DNA of 64,000 bases from Clostridia bacterium (lineage in GTDB: Bacteria; Bacillota; Clostridia; Christensenellales; UBA1242), in NCBI GenBank assembly GCA_022793335.1, contig JAAWCQ010000007.1, forward strand, positions 1-64,000. Reading direction: 5' to 3'. Every line of letters starts with the position of its first letter. Position 1 is the stretch's first letter. Below, piece by piece: positions 32,115 to 41,694 of this stretch. The notes below the pieces were generated by a model, which was not told the origin of the DNA, did not search any database, and worked only from the letters and a program-made list of their open reading frames with translations. The position numbers were made by a program, and so were the translations under genes.

Positions 32115-34724
32115 ATGGAAATAAAAGAAGGCATTTTATTAAAGGTTGACAACAAAGATTTTGTAAACGGCACTTTGACTATACCAGAAGGTGTAAAACA
32201 AATAAGTGACGATTTTTCGCAAAATTCAAAGAATTTGATAGAGCTTGAAAAAGTGGTTTTTCCAAAAATGTTTACAAGTATAGGAAAGCGTGCTTTTTCT
32301 GGCTGTAAAAGACTGAAAGAGGTTGATTTTGCCGATCGAATTATATCCATAAAAGAAGAGGCCTTTAAAGGCTGCGGAATTGAAATTTTAAATTTGCCAG
32401 AATATATTGAAATAATAAAAGATAACGCATTTGCCGATTGTAAACAACTGAAAAAAGTGATCTTTCCAAAAAGCAGTTATACTTTAGGCATGTCTGTCTT
32501 TTCGGGTTGTAACAGTTTAACTGGTGATTTAGAGCTTGGAAAAGTTGAAAATATCGGCTCATCTGCCTTTAAAAATTGTGTGAATATAAAAAGTGTAACG
32601 ATAAATTCTGAGAAACTTAAGGCAATTGGCAGTAATGCTTTCAATTGCTGCAGATCTCTTAAAACTGTGAAACTGCCAGACTCTTTAAGCGCAATTGGAA
32701 GCAGCACTTTTATAGGTTGTGAAAAACTTGAAAGCATAAATCTACCTAAAAAATTATCGACCATTCCTGATTGCCTCTTTATGAATTGTCACAAACTTAA
32801 AGAAATAAAAATTCCAGATAGGGTAATGACCATATATGCAAGTGCTTTTTATAAATGTCACAATTTGCGAAAGGTGACCCTCCCAAAAGAGTTGCATGCA
32901 ATTGGAAGCATGGCTTTTCTTGAATGCTATAAACTTAAAAACATCGAATTGCCTGAAGGGCTTGTTCATATCAGTGATAAAGCCTTTGCAGATTGCTGGA
33001 ATTTGAAAAGCGTGAGTTTTCCAACTACACTTGAAATCATAAACTTTGGCGCTTTTGACAGATGTTTTAAACTTAAAGAGGTTGACCTTTACAACACTCA
33101 AGTTGATAAATGTGCTTTTCAAGACTGTCTTTCACTGACAGATTTCACTTTGCGTGAAGGCAGCGTTGAAACAACTACCTTCACAAAATGTAAGAATATA
33201 AAAAATATAAGAATTGGTGAAAAGGTTAAATTTCTTGAAATACCTTTTTCCAGCAGTAAAAGACTTAAAAAAATTTACAAAGAAGGAAATCTTTTTGTTA
33301 TTTCAAACAATATCAAAAATGTGGATGCTATTGATATAGAAAAGCTTAATGACGCCTACATAAGTGCTTTAACAACCGTTTGGGATAAACGAAAAAATTT
33401 TATGACGGACATTAAAAATGACAATCTTTTAAGACTTTACAACTTAATTTATAAAGAGCTTGAAAGTGAAGATTTTGCTGAGTTTTTTAATAATAAAAAT
33501 GTCAAATTTTTCAAACAGCTTCCAAATTTGCCAAAAGAAGATGAAGATTTCAACGCTTTTTGCAGGTTTTATTACAATTTAGGTGGTTTCCTTGCTCCTG
33601 TTGAAGAAACTCACATTTCAAAAACTGGAAAAGAAATCACTGAAAAAGTGGACTATGCACAAATTGTCGGAGAGTTTTTAAAAGAACAGCTTGAAAAAGA
33701 AAAAAATATTTTTATTCAATCAAATGACTTGTTTTTAGAGATGAAGTTTGGCAGATTTAAAAGAGATTTTACTAAATTTATCACCAAAAAGGAAAATTTT
33801 GAAAAACTTTGCACTCAACTTCATCGTGATAAGATGTTTATACAAAATTGTTATTTGCAGTATGAAAATGTTCAAAGGACAAATACCTCGCATAAGGGTG
33901 AGCAAAGACAACTTAAAATCACTGCTGAAAAATTTATTGATTATTTTACTAAAGATAAATATAAAGGGGTTACACCAGAAAACTATGATATTGCAAGCAC
34001 TATTTCTCCATATTTCAACAAGCAAGAGAGTTTCGACAGCGCTCTTGAAATAAGACAAGAAAAGGAAGAAAATAACACTAGCGACCATATTTTAGGTGAG
34101 CCATTAAGTGAAGTGGATGTCTTTGGTCAAATAGAAGAGTTATCAAAGATGATTAAAACAAAGGGTGAAAGCACTGTGAAAATTATGAATGATATTGCAC
34201 AGGATAATTTCACTTTTGAATGGCTTGCCAAAAATGACCCTAAAAATTATATTCTTGGTAAGTTTTGTCATTGCTGTGCTCATCTTGAGTCTGCCGGATA
34301 TTCTTTCATGCGCGCAAGCATTGTTCATCCAGATGTTCAAAACCTTGTGATTAAAAATGATGAGAATGATATCATTGCAAAAGCCACTTTGTATGTTAAT
34401 CGCAAACAAGGCTATGGATTATTCAATAATATTGAAATCAATAAATATATGTTGAGCGAAGACAGAAAATTGATTTTTAGAAAGTTTCAATTGGCAGCTG
34501 CAAGTTTCGTAAAAAAATATAATTCTTTAAATCCCGAGTGTCCAATTAAGAAAATAAATGTCGGAATGGGGCATAACGATGCAAGAGAAATTATTGAAAA
34601 AGAGCTTGAAAGGGAAAAAACTCTCTTAGAGTCAATTAAATATGAAGAGTTTGGCTCGATTGACAAAAGAGGAATGTCTGAAAGTGATGAAGAACAATAT
34701 ATTGTTTGGAAAGATTTGACTTAA
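32115..34724 (+). CDS. Cytoplasmic BspA-type leucine-rich repeat protein with a large C-terminal domain
   Basis: The 869-residue protein has about a dozen LRR_5 repeats over residues 40-370. Each is built like IGKRAFSGCKRLKEVDFAD, with the regular x-I-x-x-x-A-F-x-x-C-x-x-L pattern. No signal peptide or anchor is visible, unlike most BspA proteins, which are surface-exposed. The C-terminal 450 residues contain KFCHCCAHLESAGYSFMRAS, later DIIAKATLYVNRKQGYGLFN followed by NIEINK, and INVGMGHNDAREI. The cysteine cluster plus NNIE-type motif recalls a GNAT-like module I have seen in other bacterial proteins, but I cannot name it firmly. The gene stands alone. A role in sensing or binding a protein ligand inside the cell is inferred from the LRR array only. 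Confidence 0.75.
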   Translation: MEIKEGILLKVDNKDFVNGTLTIPEGVKQISDDFSQNSKNLIELEKVVFPKMFTSIGKRAFSGCKRLKEVDFADRIISIKEEAFKGCGIEILNLPEYIEIIKDNAFADCKQLKKVIFPKSSYTLGMSVFSGCNSLTGDLELGKVENIGSSAFKNCVNIKSVTINSEKLKAIGSNAFNCCRSLKTVKLPDSLSAIGSSTFIGCEKLESINLPKKLSTIPDCLFMNCHKLKEIKIPDRVMTIYASAFYKCHNLRKVTLPKELHAIGSMAFLECYKLKNIELPEGLVHISDKAFADCWNLKSVSFPTTLEIINFGAFDRCFKLKEVDLYNTQVDKCAFQDCLSLTDFTLREGSVETTTFTKCKNIKNIRIGEKVKFLEIPFSSSKRLKKIYKEGNLFVISNNIKNVDAIDIEKLNDAYISALTTVWDKRKNFMTDIKNDNLLRLYNLIYKELESEDFAEFFNNKNVKFFKQLPNLPKEDEDFNAFCRFYYNLGGFLAPVEETHISKTGKEITEKVDYAQIVGEFLKEQLEKEKNIFIQSNDLFLEMKFGRFKRDFTKFITKKENFEKLCTQLHRDKMFIQNCYLQYENVQRTNTSHKGEQRQLKITAEKFIDYFTKDKYKGVTPENYDIASTISPYFNKQESFDSALEIRQEKEENNTSDHILGEPLSEVDVFGQIEELSKMIKTKGESTVKIMNDIAQDNFTFEWLAKNDPKNYILGKFCHCCAHLESAGYSFMRASIVHPDVQNLVIKNDENDIIAKATLYVNRKQGYGLFNNIEINKYMLSEDRKLIFRKFQLAAASFVKKYNSLNPECPIKKINVGMGHNDAREIIEKELEREKTLLESIKYEEFGSIDKRGMSESDEEQYIVWKDLT

Positions 34725-34791
34725 ATTTAAGTAATGCGAGTTTAAACTCTGCAGATTAAATTGTATAATTTTGAGATTTTAAAAAAGTATT

Positions 34792-34820
34792 AAAGAGGGG
34801 GAAATTAAGCCCTCTTTTTT
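34792..34820 (+). terminator. Intrinsic terminator after the LRR gene
   Basis: AAAGAGGG (34792-34799) pairs with CCCTCTTT (34810-34817) and a T run follows. Confidence 0.85.
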
Positions 34821-34889
34821 ATGTGAAATAGGTTGCTAAAAAAATATATTTTTGCTAAAATAACAACAGACAAATAAATGAGGTGAAAA

Positions 34890-35741
34890 TTGAAAATTGC
34901 AGAGAATTGGCAAGATTATCAAGTGCTTGCAACAGGCGATGGCGAAAAACTGGAGCGTTGGGGAAAATATAAGCTTTTAAGACCTGACCCACAGGTGATT
35001 TGGCATGCTAAAAACCCACTAAGTGCGACAAAAGGCATTGATGGACATTATATAAGGTCAAACAGCGGTGGTGGCGGCTGGAAATTCTTTTCTAAAGTGC
35101 CAGAAAGTTGGAATATTGAATGGAATGGAATTAAGTTTATCATAAAGCCAATGGGGTTTAAGCATACAGGACTTTTTCCAGAACAGGCTGTCAATTGGGC
35201 TGATATGACAAAACTTATTAAAGAAGCAAGCAGGCCAATAAAAGTGCTAAACTTGTTTGCCTATACTGGCGGAGCAAGCGTGGTTTGTGCCAAGGCTGGA
35301 GCGAGTGTGACACATGTCGATGCCAGCAAAGGCATGGTGGAGCGCGCAAAAGAGAATGCCACTTTAAATGGAATTACAACAATACGCTATATAATTGATG
35401 ACTGTGAAAAGTTTATCAATCGAGAAATCAGAAGAGGCAACCACTATGATGCAATCATAATGGACCCACCAAGCTATGGCAGGGGCGTGAATGGAGAAAT
35501 GTGGAAGCTTGAAGATAATCTATATGATTTTGTCGAGCTTACAAAAAAAGTGCTTTCTGATAATCCGCTTTTTGTGCTTATTTCATCATACACAACAGGG
35601 CTTCAGGCAAGCGTACTTTCAAATATTCTCAGTCTTGTTTTTGGAGAAGGAAATATTGACGCTGATGAAATAGGGCTGCCAACGAGCGAAAAAATAGTAT
35701 TGCCATGCGGGGCAAGGGGAATGAAAATATGGAAAAATTAG
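34890..35741 (+). CDS. Class I SAM-dependent methyltransferase, RlmI/COG1092-like
   Basis: In this 283-residue enzyme the SAM site is KVLNLFAYTGGASVVCAKAG, followed by VTHVDASKGMVERAKENATL. The catalytic segment is DAIIMDPPSYGRGVNGEMWK, a DPPSY motif as in rRNA cytosine-C5 or guanine-N2 methyltransferases of the RlmI/RlmK group. It lacks the N-terminal PUA domain of RlmI, so target choice may differ. The start is TTG with ATGAGGTGAAAA before it. The next gene overlaps its last 13 bases, so the two RNA-modifying enzymes are co-expressed. Confidence 0.85.
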   Translation: MKIAENWQDYQVLATGDGEKLERWGKYKLLRPDPQVIWHAKNPLSATKGIDGHYIRSNSGGGGWKFFSKVPESWNIEWNGIKFIIKPMGFKHTGLFPEQAVNWADMTKLIKEASRPIKVLNLFAYTGGASVVCAKAGASVTHVDASKGMVERAKENATLNGITTIRYIIDDCEKFINREIRRGNHYDAIIMDPPSYGRGVNGEMWKLEDNLYDFVELTKKVLSDNPLFVLISSYTTGLQASVLSNILSLVFGEGNIDADEIGLPTSEKIVLPCGARGMKIWKN

Positions 35742-36424
35742 TAGTTTTATATGAAGATAACCAAATTATAGTAGTGCTTAAACCACACAATGTGCCAACA
35801 CAAGCTGATGCTTCAGGTGATGATGACCTTTTGAGTATGGTTAAACAATATGTCAAAGAAAAATATAATAAAGAGGGTGAGGCTTTTATAGGGCTTGTTC
35901 ACCGACTTGACAGGCCAACAGGTGGAATTATGGTGTTTGCAAGAAACTCAAAATCTGCAGCCAGACTTTCTGCTCAGTTTGCAAGCCATGATACGAAAAA
36001 GACATACTATGCTGTTACAACTGCAGTGCCACAGGCAAAAACTGGCAGACTTAAGCATAATTTAAAAAAGGATGAAAAAAACAATATAGTAAGAATTGTT
36101 CCTCTCAGCGAAGAGGGCTCTAAACTGGCAGAGCTTGAATATAAAACTTTGCAGGTTGAAGGTGATAATGCGCTTGTTGAGGTAAACTTACTTACTGGCC
36201 GCAGTCACCAAATTCGAGTGCAGTTTGCAGCCATCAATTGTGCCCTTTATGGCGATAATAAATATGGAAAAGAAAAAACTAGGGCATCAAACAATCTCGG
36301 GCTTTGGGCTGGACGCTTGGAATTTAATCATCCAACAACCAAAGAAAGAATGGTTTTTGCATGTCCTCCAGAAAATGTTTTGCCTTGGTCTAAATTCTAT
36401 ATTGATAAATATTTTGTAAGATAA
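35729..36424 (+). CDS. RluA-family pseudouridine synthase
   Basis: This enzyme isomerises uridine in rRNA or tRNA. The catalytic Asp is in LVHRLDRPTGGIMVFARNSK. LLTGRSHQIRVQFAAINCALYGDNKYG is the second conserved block. No S4 RNA-binding domain precedes the catalytic core, as in RluA and TruC-type members, so the target cannot be named. The ATG at 35729 (GCAAGGGGAATGAAAAT before it) fits the family start (LVVLYEDNQIIVVLKPHNVP). The in-frame ATG at 35705 lies deep inside the methyltransferase gene and is less likely. The reading frames overlap by 13 bases. Confidence 0.9.
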   Translation: MEKLVVLYEDNQIIVVLKPHNVPTQADASGDDDLLSMVKQYVKEKYNKEGEAFIGLVHRLDRPTGGIMVFARNSKSAARLSAQFASHDTKKTYYAVTTAVPQAKTGRLKHNLKKDEKNNIVRIVPLSEEGSKLAELEYKTLQVEGDNALVEVNLLTGRSHQIRVQFAAINCALYGDNKYGKEKTRASNNLGLWAGRLEFNHPTTKERMVFACPPENVLPWSKFYIDKYFVR

Positions 36425-36506
36425 TTAAGCTCAAAACGCAGATTTTTTCAAAAAAATAGCTAAAAATAACGAAAAAAATGTAAATCATATTAAAAAGAGG
36501 TGAAGT

Positions 36507-38291
36507 ATGGCTGAAAATTCAGTTTTGACAAGAGATAAAATTGAAGAAAAATATAAATGGGATTTAAGCCCACTTTGCACAGATGATGAAGCTTTCTTTG
36601 CAAAAATCACTGAGGCTAAAGCTATGCTTCCAGCACTCAAAGAATATGAAGGAAAGCTCAACACTATTAAGACAGTCAAAGAATATCTTGAGCTTGATAA
36701 AAAGGTCAGTGAAGTTTTAGAGCCTGCCGAGCAGTATTGTTTTCTTAAAAATACTGAATGCCTCTCAAGTGATAAATATAATGAAATGCAGGAAAAACTT
36801 TATGTTTTTTTAAGTGATTTCAGTGTTGAGACAGCTTTTGCTTTGTCAGAGTTTTATGAGCTTCCAGATAGTATGCTGGATGAGTTGATAGCAGATAAAC
36901 AGCTTAAAGATTTTGACCGCATGTTTAAAAATATCAAAAAAGACAAAATTCATAAGCTTTCAAAAGCGGAAGAAAAACTTCTGGCTGGAATGGACTTCTT
37001 GGGCGGTTTTTCTGATAATATGGAAAAAGCTTCTGATGTCGATTTTGACTATGGAGAGATTTCAAACACAAGCGGTCAAAGTTTCAAACTTACTCAGTCA
37101 AGTTATGGCAAATTTATGCGAAGCGGTGATAGACAACTTAGAAAAGAAGCATTTTGCAAACTCAATGGCAAGTTTGGCTCGCTTATCAATACGCTTGCTT
37201 GCAATTATATAAATGAGGTTAAATCAGATTGCTATTTTGCTAAAGCACGAAAATATGTAAGCGCTTTAGACGCTGCTCTTGAAAATGAAGAGGTGAGCAA
37301 GGAGGTTTATAACTGCCTGATTGAACAGGTTGGTCAAAACCTGCCTATCCTATTTGATTATTTTAAACTTAAACAAAAAGAGCTTAATCTCAAAGATTTT
37401 TATATTTATGACGCCATGGCATCAACTGATAAAGGTGAAGAAAAGAAATATACCTATGAAGAGGCTATGGAGCTTATTAAAAAAGCACTTTCTCCGCTGG
37501 GTGAGGAGTATATAAAGTTGCTTGATAAGGCTCAAACGGAGAGATGGATTGATGTTTATCCAACCCTTGATAAACGCTCAGGCGCCTTTGAAAGCGGAAT
37601 TTATGGTTTTCATCCTTATGTTATGACAAATTTTGAAGGAGACCTTGACTCTGTGTTTACTCTTGCTCATGAGCTTGGCCACGCAATGCATTCATATTAT
37701 TCAAATAAAAATCAGGCAAGAGAGAAGGCAAATTATACAATTTTCTTGGCTGAAATTGCCAGCACCACCAACGAGATATTGCTTATAAATTATCTTTTGA
37801 AAGAGGCCAAATCGGCAGACGACAAAAAAGCTCTTTACAACAAACTTTTTGATGAGGTCAAGGGCACAATTTTCAGACAAACCATGTTTGCAGAGTTTGA
37901 ACAAGAGGTGCACCAGTTGCATGAAAATGGCGACGGCCTTACTAAAGATAAACTGTGTAAACTTTACTATCAGCTCAACGAAAAATATTTTGGGCATGTG
38001 AAACTTGTCGATGAAGTGCAGTATGAATGGGCAAGAATCCCACACTTTTTCAATTCATTTTATGTTTATAAATATGCCACAGGAATGCTAAGCGCAATTT
38101 GTTTTGCAAACAAAATGCTTTCAAAGGAGAAGTGTGCAACAGAGAATTACTTTAAGTTTCTTTCGGCTGGCTGCTCTTTAGAGCCTGTTGAAATATTAAA
38201 AAATTCTGGCTGCGACCTTAGTGATAAAAAGACTTTTGAAAACTGTTTTGAATATTTGGCAAGCATGCTTAACGAGTGGAAAAAGCTTTAA
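36507..38291 (+). CDS. pepF: Oligoendopeptidase F (M3 family)
   Basis: A cytoplasmic zinc endopeptidase that cuts short peptides. The metal site is TLAHELGHAMHSYYS (HExxH near residue 387), with the third ligand in NYTIFLAEIASTTNE. The C-terminal half carries the substrate-binding RIPHFFNSFYVYKYATGM. The N terminus (REKIEEKYKWDLSPLC-like: RDKIEEKYKWDLSPLCTDDE) is the usual PepF opening. At 594 residues it has the usual length. AAAAAGAGGTGAAGT precedes the ATG. No partner genes are seen. Confidence 0.95.
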   Translation: MAENSVLTRDKIEEKYKWDLSPLCTDDEAFFAKITEAKAMLPALKEYEGKLNTIKTVKEYLELDKKVSEVLEPAEQYCFLKNTECLSSDKYNEMQEKLYVFLSDFSVETAFALSEFYELPDSMLDELIADKQLKDFDRMFKNIKKDKIHKLSKAEEKLLAGMDFLGGFSDNMEKASDVDFDYGEISNTSGQSFKLTQSSYGKFMRSGDRQLRKEAFCKLNGKFGSLINTLACNYINEVKSDCYFAKARKYVSALDAALENEEVSKEVYNCLIEQVGQNLPILFDYFKLKQKELNLKDFYIYDAMASTDKGEEKKYTYEEAMELIKKALSPLGEEYIKLLDKAQTERWIDVYPTLDKRSGAFESGIYGFHPYVMTNFEGDLDSVFTLAHELGHAMHSYYSNKNQAREKANYTIFLAEIASTTNEILLINYLLKEAKSADDKKALYNKLFDEVKGTIFRQTMFAEFEQEVHQLHENGDGLTKDKLCKLYYQLNEKYFGHVKLVDEVQYEWARIPHFFNSFYVYKYATGMLSAICFANKMLSKEKCATENYFKFLSAGCSLEPVEILKNSGCDLSDKKTFENCFEYLASMLNEWKKL

Positions 38292-38347
38292 TTGTTTTAG
38301 ATGTTTTAAACATCGAAAGCAAGCTTGAAAGATAAAAATAATTTGTT

Positions 38348-38376
38348 TTGACATTTTTCGCACAATATTGTATAAT
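38348..38376 (+). promoter_or_regulatory. Consensus promoter that would give a leaderless mRNA
   Basis: TTGACA (38348-38353), a 17-base spacer and TATAAT (38371-38376). Transcription should begin at 38383-38384, and the ATG is at 38384. Confidence 0.75.
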
Positions 38377-38383
38377 TTAAAAT

Positions 38384-40681
38384 ATGTTGAAAGCAAAAAA
38401 TAACATTTTATTGATAACGCTGATGATGACGATTTTCTGTTTGTCAGCGTTTTTGTTTTCTTGTGGGAACAGTAAGCCAAATGTTATAATTTCCGTTGGC
38501 GAGAATGGCAGCATAGAAAGCTATGAAAAAAATGGCGAAAAATATTATAGGGCAACTGCTGATGACTGGTTTGCGTTTACAGGGTGGTATGATGGATATA
38601 GAAAATATAGCGACAATCCAAATTTGAAGATTACCAGCAAAACTCCTAAAAAGCTGGAAGCTAGGTTTTCAACAAGCGGCACACTTACATTTGATAGACT
38701 TTTAAACAGCATGTATAATATATACAGTGCTGGCTGTGAAAAGCAAGGTGAATATTTCAATTTTTCGTTAGAGGGCGATTTATTATATAAAAATGCTGAA
38801 AATTTGACAATTTTTAATAAAAATACCACATTAAGCGGCTATTTAAATGAAAATAATCGCGAAAAACTTTTAAGCTTCAAAGCTGGTGAGCAAGATAATT
38901 TAAAAAATGTATTTGCCTATTTAGAAGAAAATCAAGAGGGGAAAATTTATCTTGATTTTGAAAATAAAAAATATTGTTATGGTGACTTAAATTTGTTTTC
39001 AAATCTACAAAATTTATTAAAGCCGTCTGAAGAAGCTTGGAATTGCGAAAAATTATTTCAAGATGCCTTCTATCAATTTGACCGCTGTTTTGGTCTGATG
39101 AATGATTATGGCTTTGTTGAAAGTGTTGAAAATGACAAAGACAATTCAAGCCTTACTATAAGCTTTCAAAAGATATTAAACACACTTAAAAACTTCTATC
39201 CTTCGATTAAAGATGAAGGGCTCAAACAACTTGCAAATGTGCTAATTGGCGCTTATTCTGAAGAAAGTTTTCCAAAGATTTCAATTAAACTTGACATTGA
39301 ATATGTTGAAAACGACAGTGAAAAATTGAAAAATATTAAAATGGTTTGCGCTCTTTCAAAAGATTATCATCTTACCTTTGGCGAAAGAATTATTACATTG
39401 CCAAAAGGTGAAATTTTTATGAATTTAAATGCTTTTGATTGCGGCTTTAAAGATGAAGCAGAGGATAAGTTTAAGGAAGAGATCTCTTCCTATCCACCTT
39501 ATACGCATAATGCATTAAACTATCGCGCCGAGGGCAGCATTGCTTTTGTTTCAGAGGGCGAAATGGTGCAGGTGAAGGATAGATATGATGTAAGTATTGA
39601 CGCAGATTTAAATCCGTTTGCACTTGTTTCGTTTAAAGGAAAAAACTATCAAGATATAGATTGGTCACGACTGGGCTTTCTAAGTGCAAGAATTACGCTA
39701 AATTTAGATGGACTTGATGAAGCTGAAAAGAAGGCGCAACTTGTAAAACATAATAATTCCACCGATTATTTAAATATTTTAATTGACAGCAAACGCTATG
39801 GCGGAAAGGTGCTTGTTTATGCCTCTTTCTATGACCCAAAAACTTTGCTTTCAAAGGCATATTTGATAAACAACAGCTTTGACCTTGATGGGCTTTTTGA
39901 CTTAAGAAAAGCTGAAAAAGGAAATGACTTAAATCAGCGCCAAAGCAATATAATTTCAGATATAATTAAAACAGCTTTAGGATTGGCAGAAAATTTTGAT
40001 AAAGAAAATTTAAATCAAACCTTCTTTGAAACAATCAATAAATATCTATTCGAAAATGAATATTTTAAAGATTGCCTGTCTTTGCAAGAGGATAAAATTC
40101 AAGTAAAACTTATGCCAATAAGGGAAAAATTAAGAGAAATTCAAATCGGAAATGGACTTGGCACTGTGAAGCCAGATAAATATCTGTTTGGTGATGAGTC
40201 AATCTCAAAACTTGAAATTGATTTTAGTGAGTTTAAAACCAATTGCGTGGTCAAAGATGAGACTGGAAAATATTATGATAAACAAGGCAAAAGCATAACC
40301 GATGATTTTAATCAAAAACATAGCACGGTGATTGCCATTGAAAAAATTTCAGAGCTTGAAAAAGAAAATTACAACGATGGCGAAATTGAAAAATTGTGCG
40401 GCAAAGTGGTTTCTGCTGATAGGGTGACATTGAGTGATGGAAATCTGAGCGAGACATACTTTGCAAATAATGGCATGCAGGAAAAGGTTAGGCTTAAAAT
40501 CATTAAGGTGCAGACAAACCAACTTGAAAGTGGAAAAATTGTAATAAATCTTGCACTGCAAATTGATGCTCCTTTAAACAAACCAAATGTGCTTGACATA
40601 AATATTTCTGACACATTTAATAATCTTTTAAAAATGCCTTACGGACTTCTTTATTACAGTTTTGAGACAAATTTGAAATAA
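38384..40681 (+). CDS. Large predicted lipoprotein of unknown function
   Basis: In this 765-residue protein a lipoprotein signal peptide is clear: basic MLKAKN, hydrophobic ILLITLMMTIFCLSAFL, and the lipobox LFSC with Cys27 as lipidation site, then GNSKPN. Shortly after, VGENGSIESYEKNGEKYYRA and WFAFTGWYDGYRKYSDN form a short beta repeat like the bacterial InlB-type repeats of surface proteins. The rest is charged with no motif I recognise. It would sit on the outer face of the membrane. Its ATG coincides with the predicted transcription start, and no ribosome site is present. A strong terminator follows. Confidence 0.78.
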   Translation: MLKAKNNILLITLMMTIFCLSAFLFSCGNSKPNVIISVGENGSIESYEKNGEKYYRATADDWFAFTGWYDGYRKYSDNPNLKITSKTPKKLEARFSTSGTLTFDRLLNSMYNIYSAGCEKQGEYFNFSLEGDLLYKNAENLTIFNKNTTLSGYLNENNREKLLSFKAGEQDNLKNVFAYLEENQEGKIYLDFENKKYCYGDLNLFSNLQNLLKPSEEAWNCEKLFQDAFYQFDRCFGLMNDYGFVESVENDKDNSSLTISFQKILNTLKNFYPSIKDEGLKQLANVLIGAYSEESFPKISIKLDIEYVENDSEKLKNIKMVCALSKDYHLTFGERIITLPKGEIFMNLNAFDCGFKDEAEDKFKEEISSYPPYTHNALNYRAEGSIAFVSEGEMVQVKDRYDVSIDADLNPFALVSFKGKNYQDIDWSRLGFLSARITLNLDGLDEAEKKAQLVKHNNSTDYLNILIDSKRYGGKVLVYASFYDPKTLLSKAYLINNSFDLDGLFDLRKAEKGNDLNQRQSNIISDIIKTALGLAENFDKENLNQTFFETINKYLFENEYFKDCLSLQEDKIQVKLMPIREKLREIQIGNGLGTVKPDKYLFGDESISKLEIDFSEFKTNCVVKDETGKYYDKQGKSITDDFNQKHSTVIAIEKISELEKENYNDGEIEKLCGKVVSADRVTLSDGNLSETYFANNGMQEKVRLKIIKVQTNQLESGKIVINLALQIDAPLNKPNVLDINISDTFNNLLKMPYGLLYYSFETNLK

Positions 40682-40688
40682 AAAACAA

Positions 40689-40716
40689 AAAATATGGGTT
40701 TTTTAGCCCATATTTT
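40689..40716. terminator. Strong intrinsic terminator, possibly bidirectional
   Basis: AAAATATGGG (40689-40698) pairs perfectly with CCCATATTTT (40707-40716). A-rich and T-rich flanks would serve the lipoprotein gene and the convergent MBL gene. Confidence 0.85.
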
Positions 40717-40781
40717 TATAATTTTTAGCCATATTTATTTAATTATGAGATTTTTGCAAGCGTTTATAACAAAATTTTATT

Positions 40782-41486
40782 CTATTCTACGATTACAATA
40801 TCGCTTTGCTTTGGATATGGCACACCAGCTTTATCCAGCTCTTTAATTGAAAAAATTGACATGTGAGTAGGATAAATTTTGCAAGATGGATAGTCTTTAA
40901 TAAGACCTTTTACTTCTTCAACACAAAGATGTTTGTTTGTCACTTTTACCTGTGCGCAATCAATGAATGCGACTTTACTTTTGCTGATAATCTTTCTCAC
41001 ATTGTTGCACATGGCACTGTCACCGCTGAAACCAATTGTTATGCCATTTTGCTGAATGGTGAAACCATAAGCGTCAAGGTTGTTATGCAGCATTTTAAAC
41101 ATTTTTATTTTATAATCTCCAAGATTGATTATTTTATTGTTTTCACATTCAATGAAGGTTATGTCATTTAAAGCTTCTTCAAGATAGCTCACCTCGACCA
41201 GCCTAAACATAGTTTTTAGCCGTTCTTTGCAGCCTTTTGGTGCAATAATTGTCAGCTTTTCTTTGCTGTGATGAACAAAAAAGTCCAGCACAAGATGAAT
41301 ATCCATAAAGTGATCACTATGAAAGTGTGAGATGATAATATATTTTGTTTTTAATATGTCATAGTCTTCAAACAATGTTTTGAAGCTGCCTTGCGGAATA
41401 TCAAACATAAGCTCATCGTTGATTATATAACTTGATGATAAGTTTTTAGTCCATGTACACATGCATCCAACAACATCAATTTTCAT
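40782..41486 (-). CDS. MBL-fold metallo-hydrolase
   Basis: In this 234-residue protein the metal motif is IISHFHSDHFMDI (HFHSDH), with IGFSGDSAMCNN and KIYPTHMSIFSI supplying later ligands. It belongs to the broad ribonuclease Z-like/beta-CASP-free MBL group and differs from the MBL protein at 1237 in sequence and spacing. GDSAMCNNVR is typical of small phosphodiesterase-type enzymes. The substrate is unknown. GAGGTAACCCA precedes the ATG. The gene is alone and convergent with the lipoprotein gene. Confidence 0.75.
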   Translation of the reverse strand: MKIDVVGCMCTWTKNLSSSYIINDELMFDIPQGSFKTLFEDYDILKTKYIIISHFHSDHFMDIHLVLDFFVHHSKEKLTIIAPKGCKERLKTMFRLVEVSYLEEALNDITFIECENNKIINLGDYKIKMFKMLHNNLDAYGFTIQQNGITIGFSGDSAMCNNVRKIISKSKVAFIDCAQVKVTNKHLCVEEVKGLIKDYPSCKIYPTHMSIFSIKELDKAGVPYPKQSDIVIVE

Positions 41487-41644
41487 TGGGTTACCTCGAA
41501 AAAATCAAATTTTATATAAATTAAGTTTAGTGCAAAACGCTTTTTTTGTCAAATCTTTTCTTTAAGCTTAATATAATGCGTTGCGCTTGTTATTACATGG
41601 TATTTTTATAAATAAAAATAATTCAACTTTATTTTCAAATACTA

Positions 41645-41672
41645 TTGATTTTTTGTTTTAATATGTTACAAT
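41645..41672 (+). promoter_or_regulatory. Promoter of the 473-residue orphan gene
   Basis: TTGATT (41645-41650), a 16-base spacer and TACAAT (41667-41672) with an extended TGT. A second TATAAT overlaps at 41672-41677. Confidence 0.55.
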
Positions 41673-41694
41673 ATAATTAAACAAGGGAGAAACT

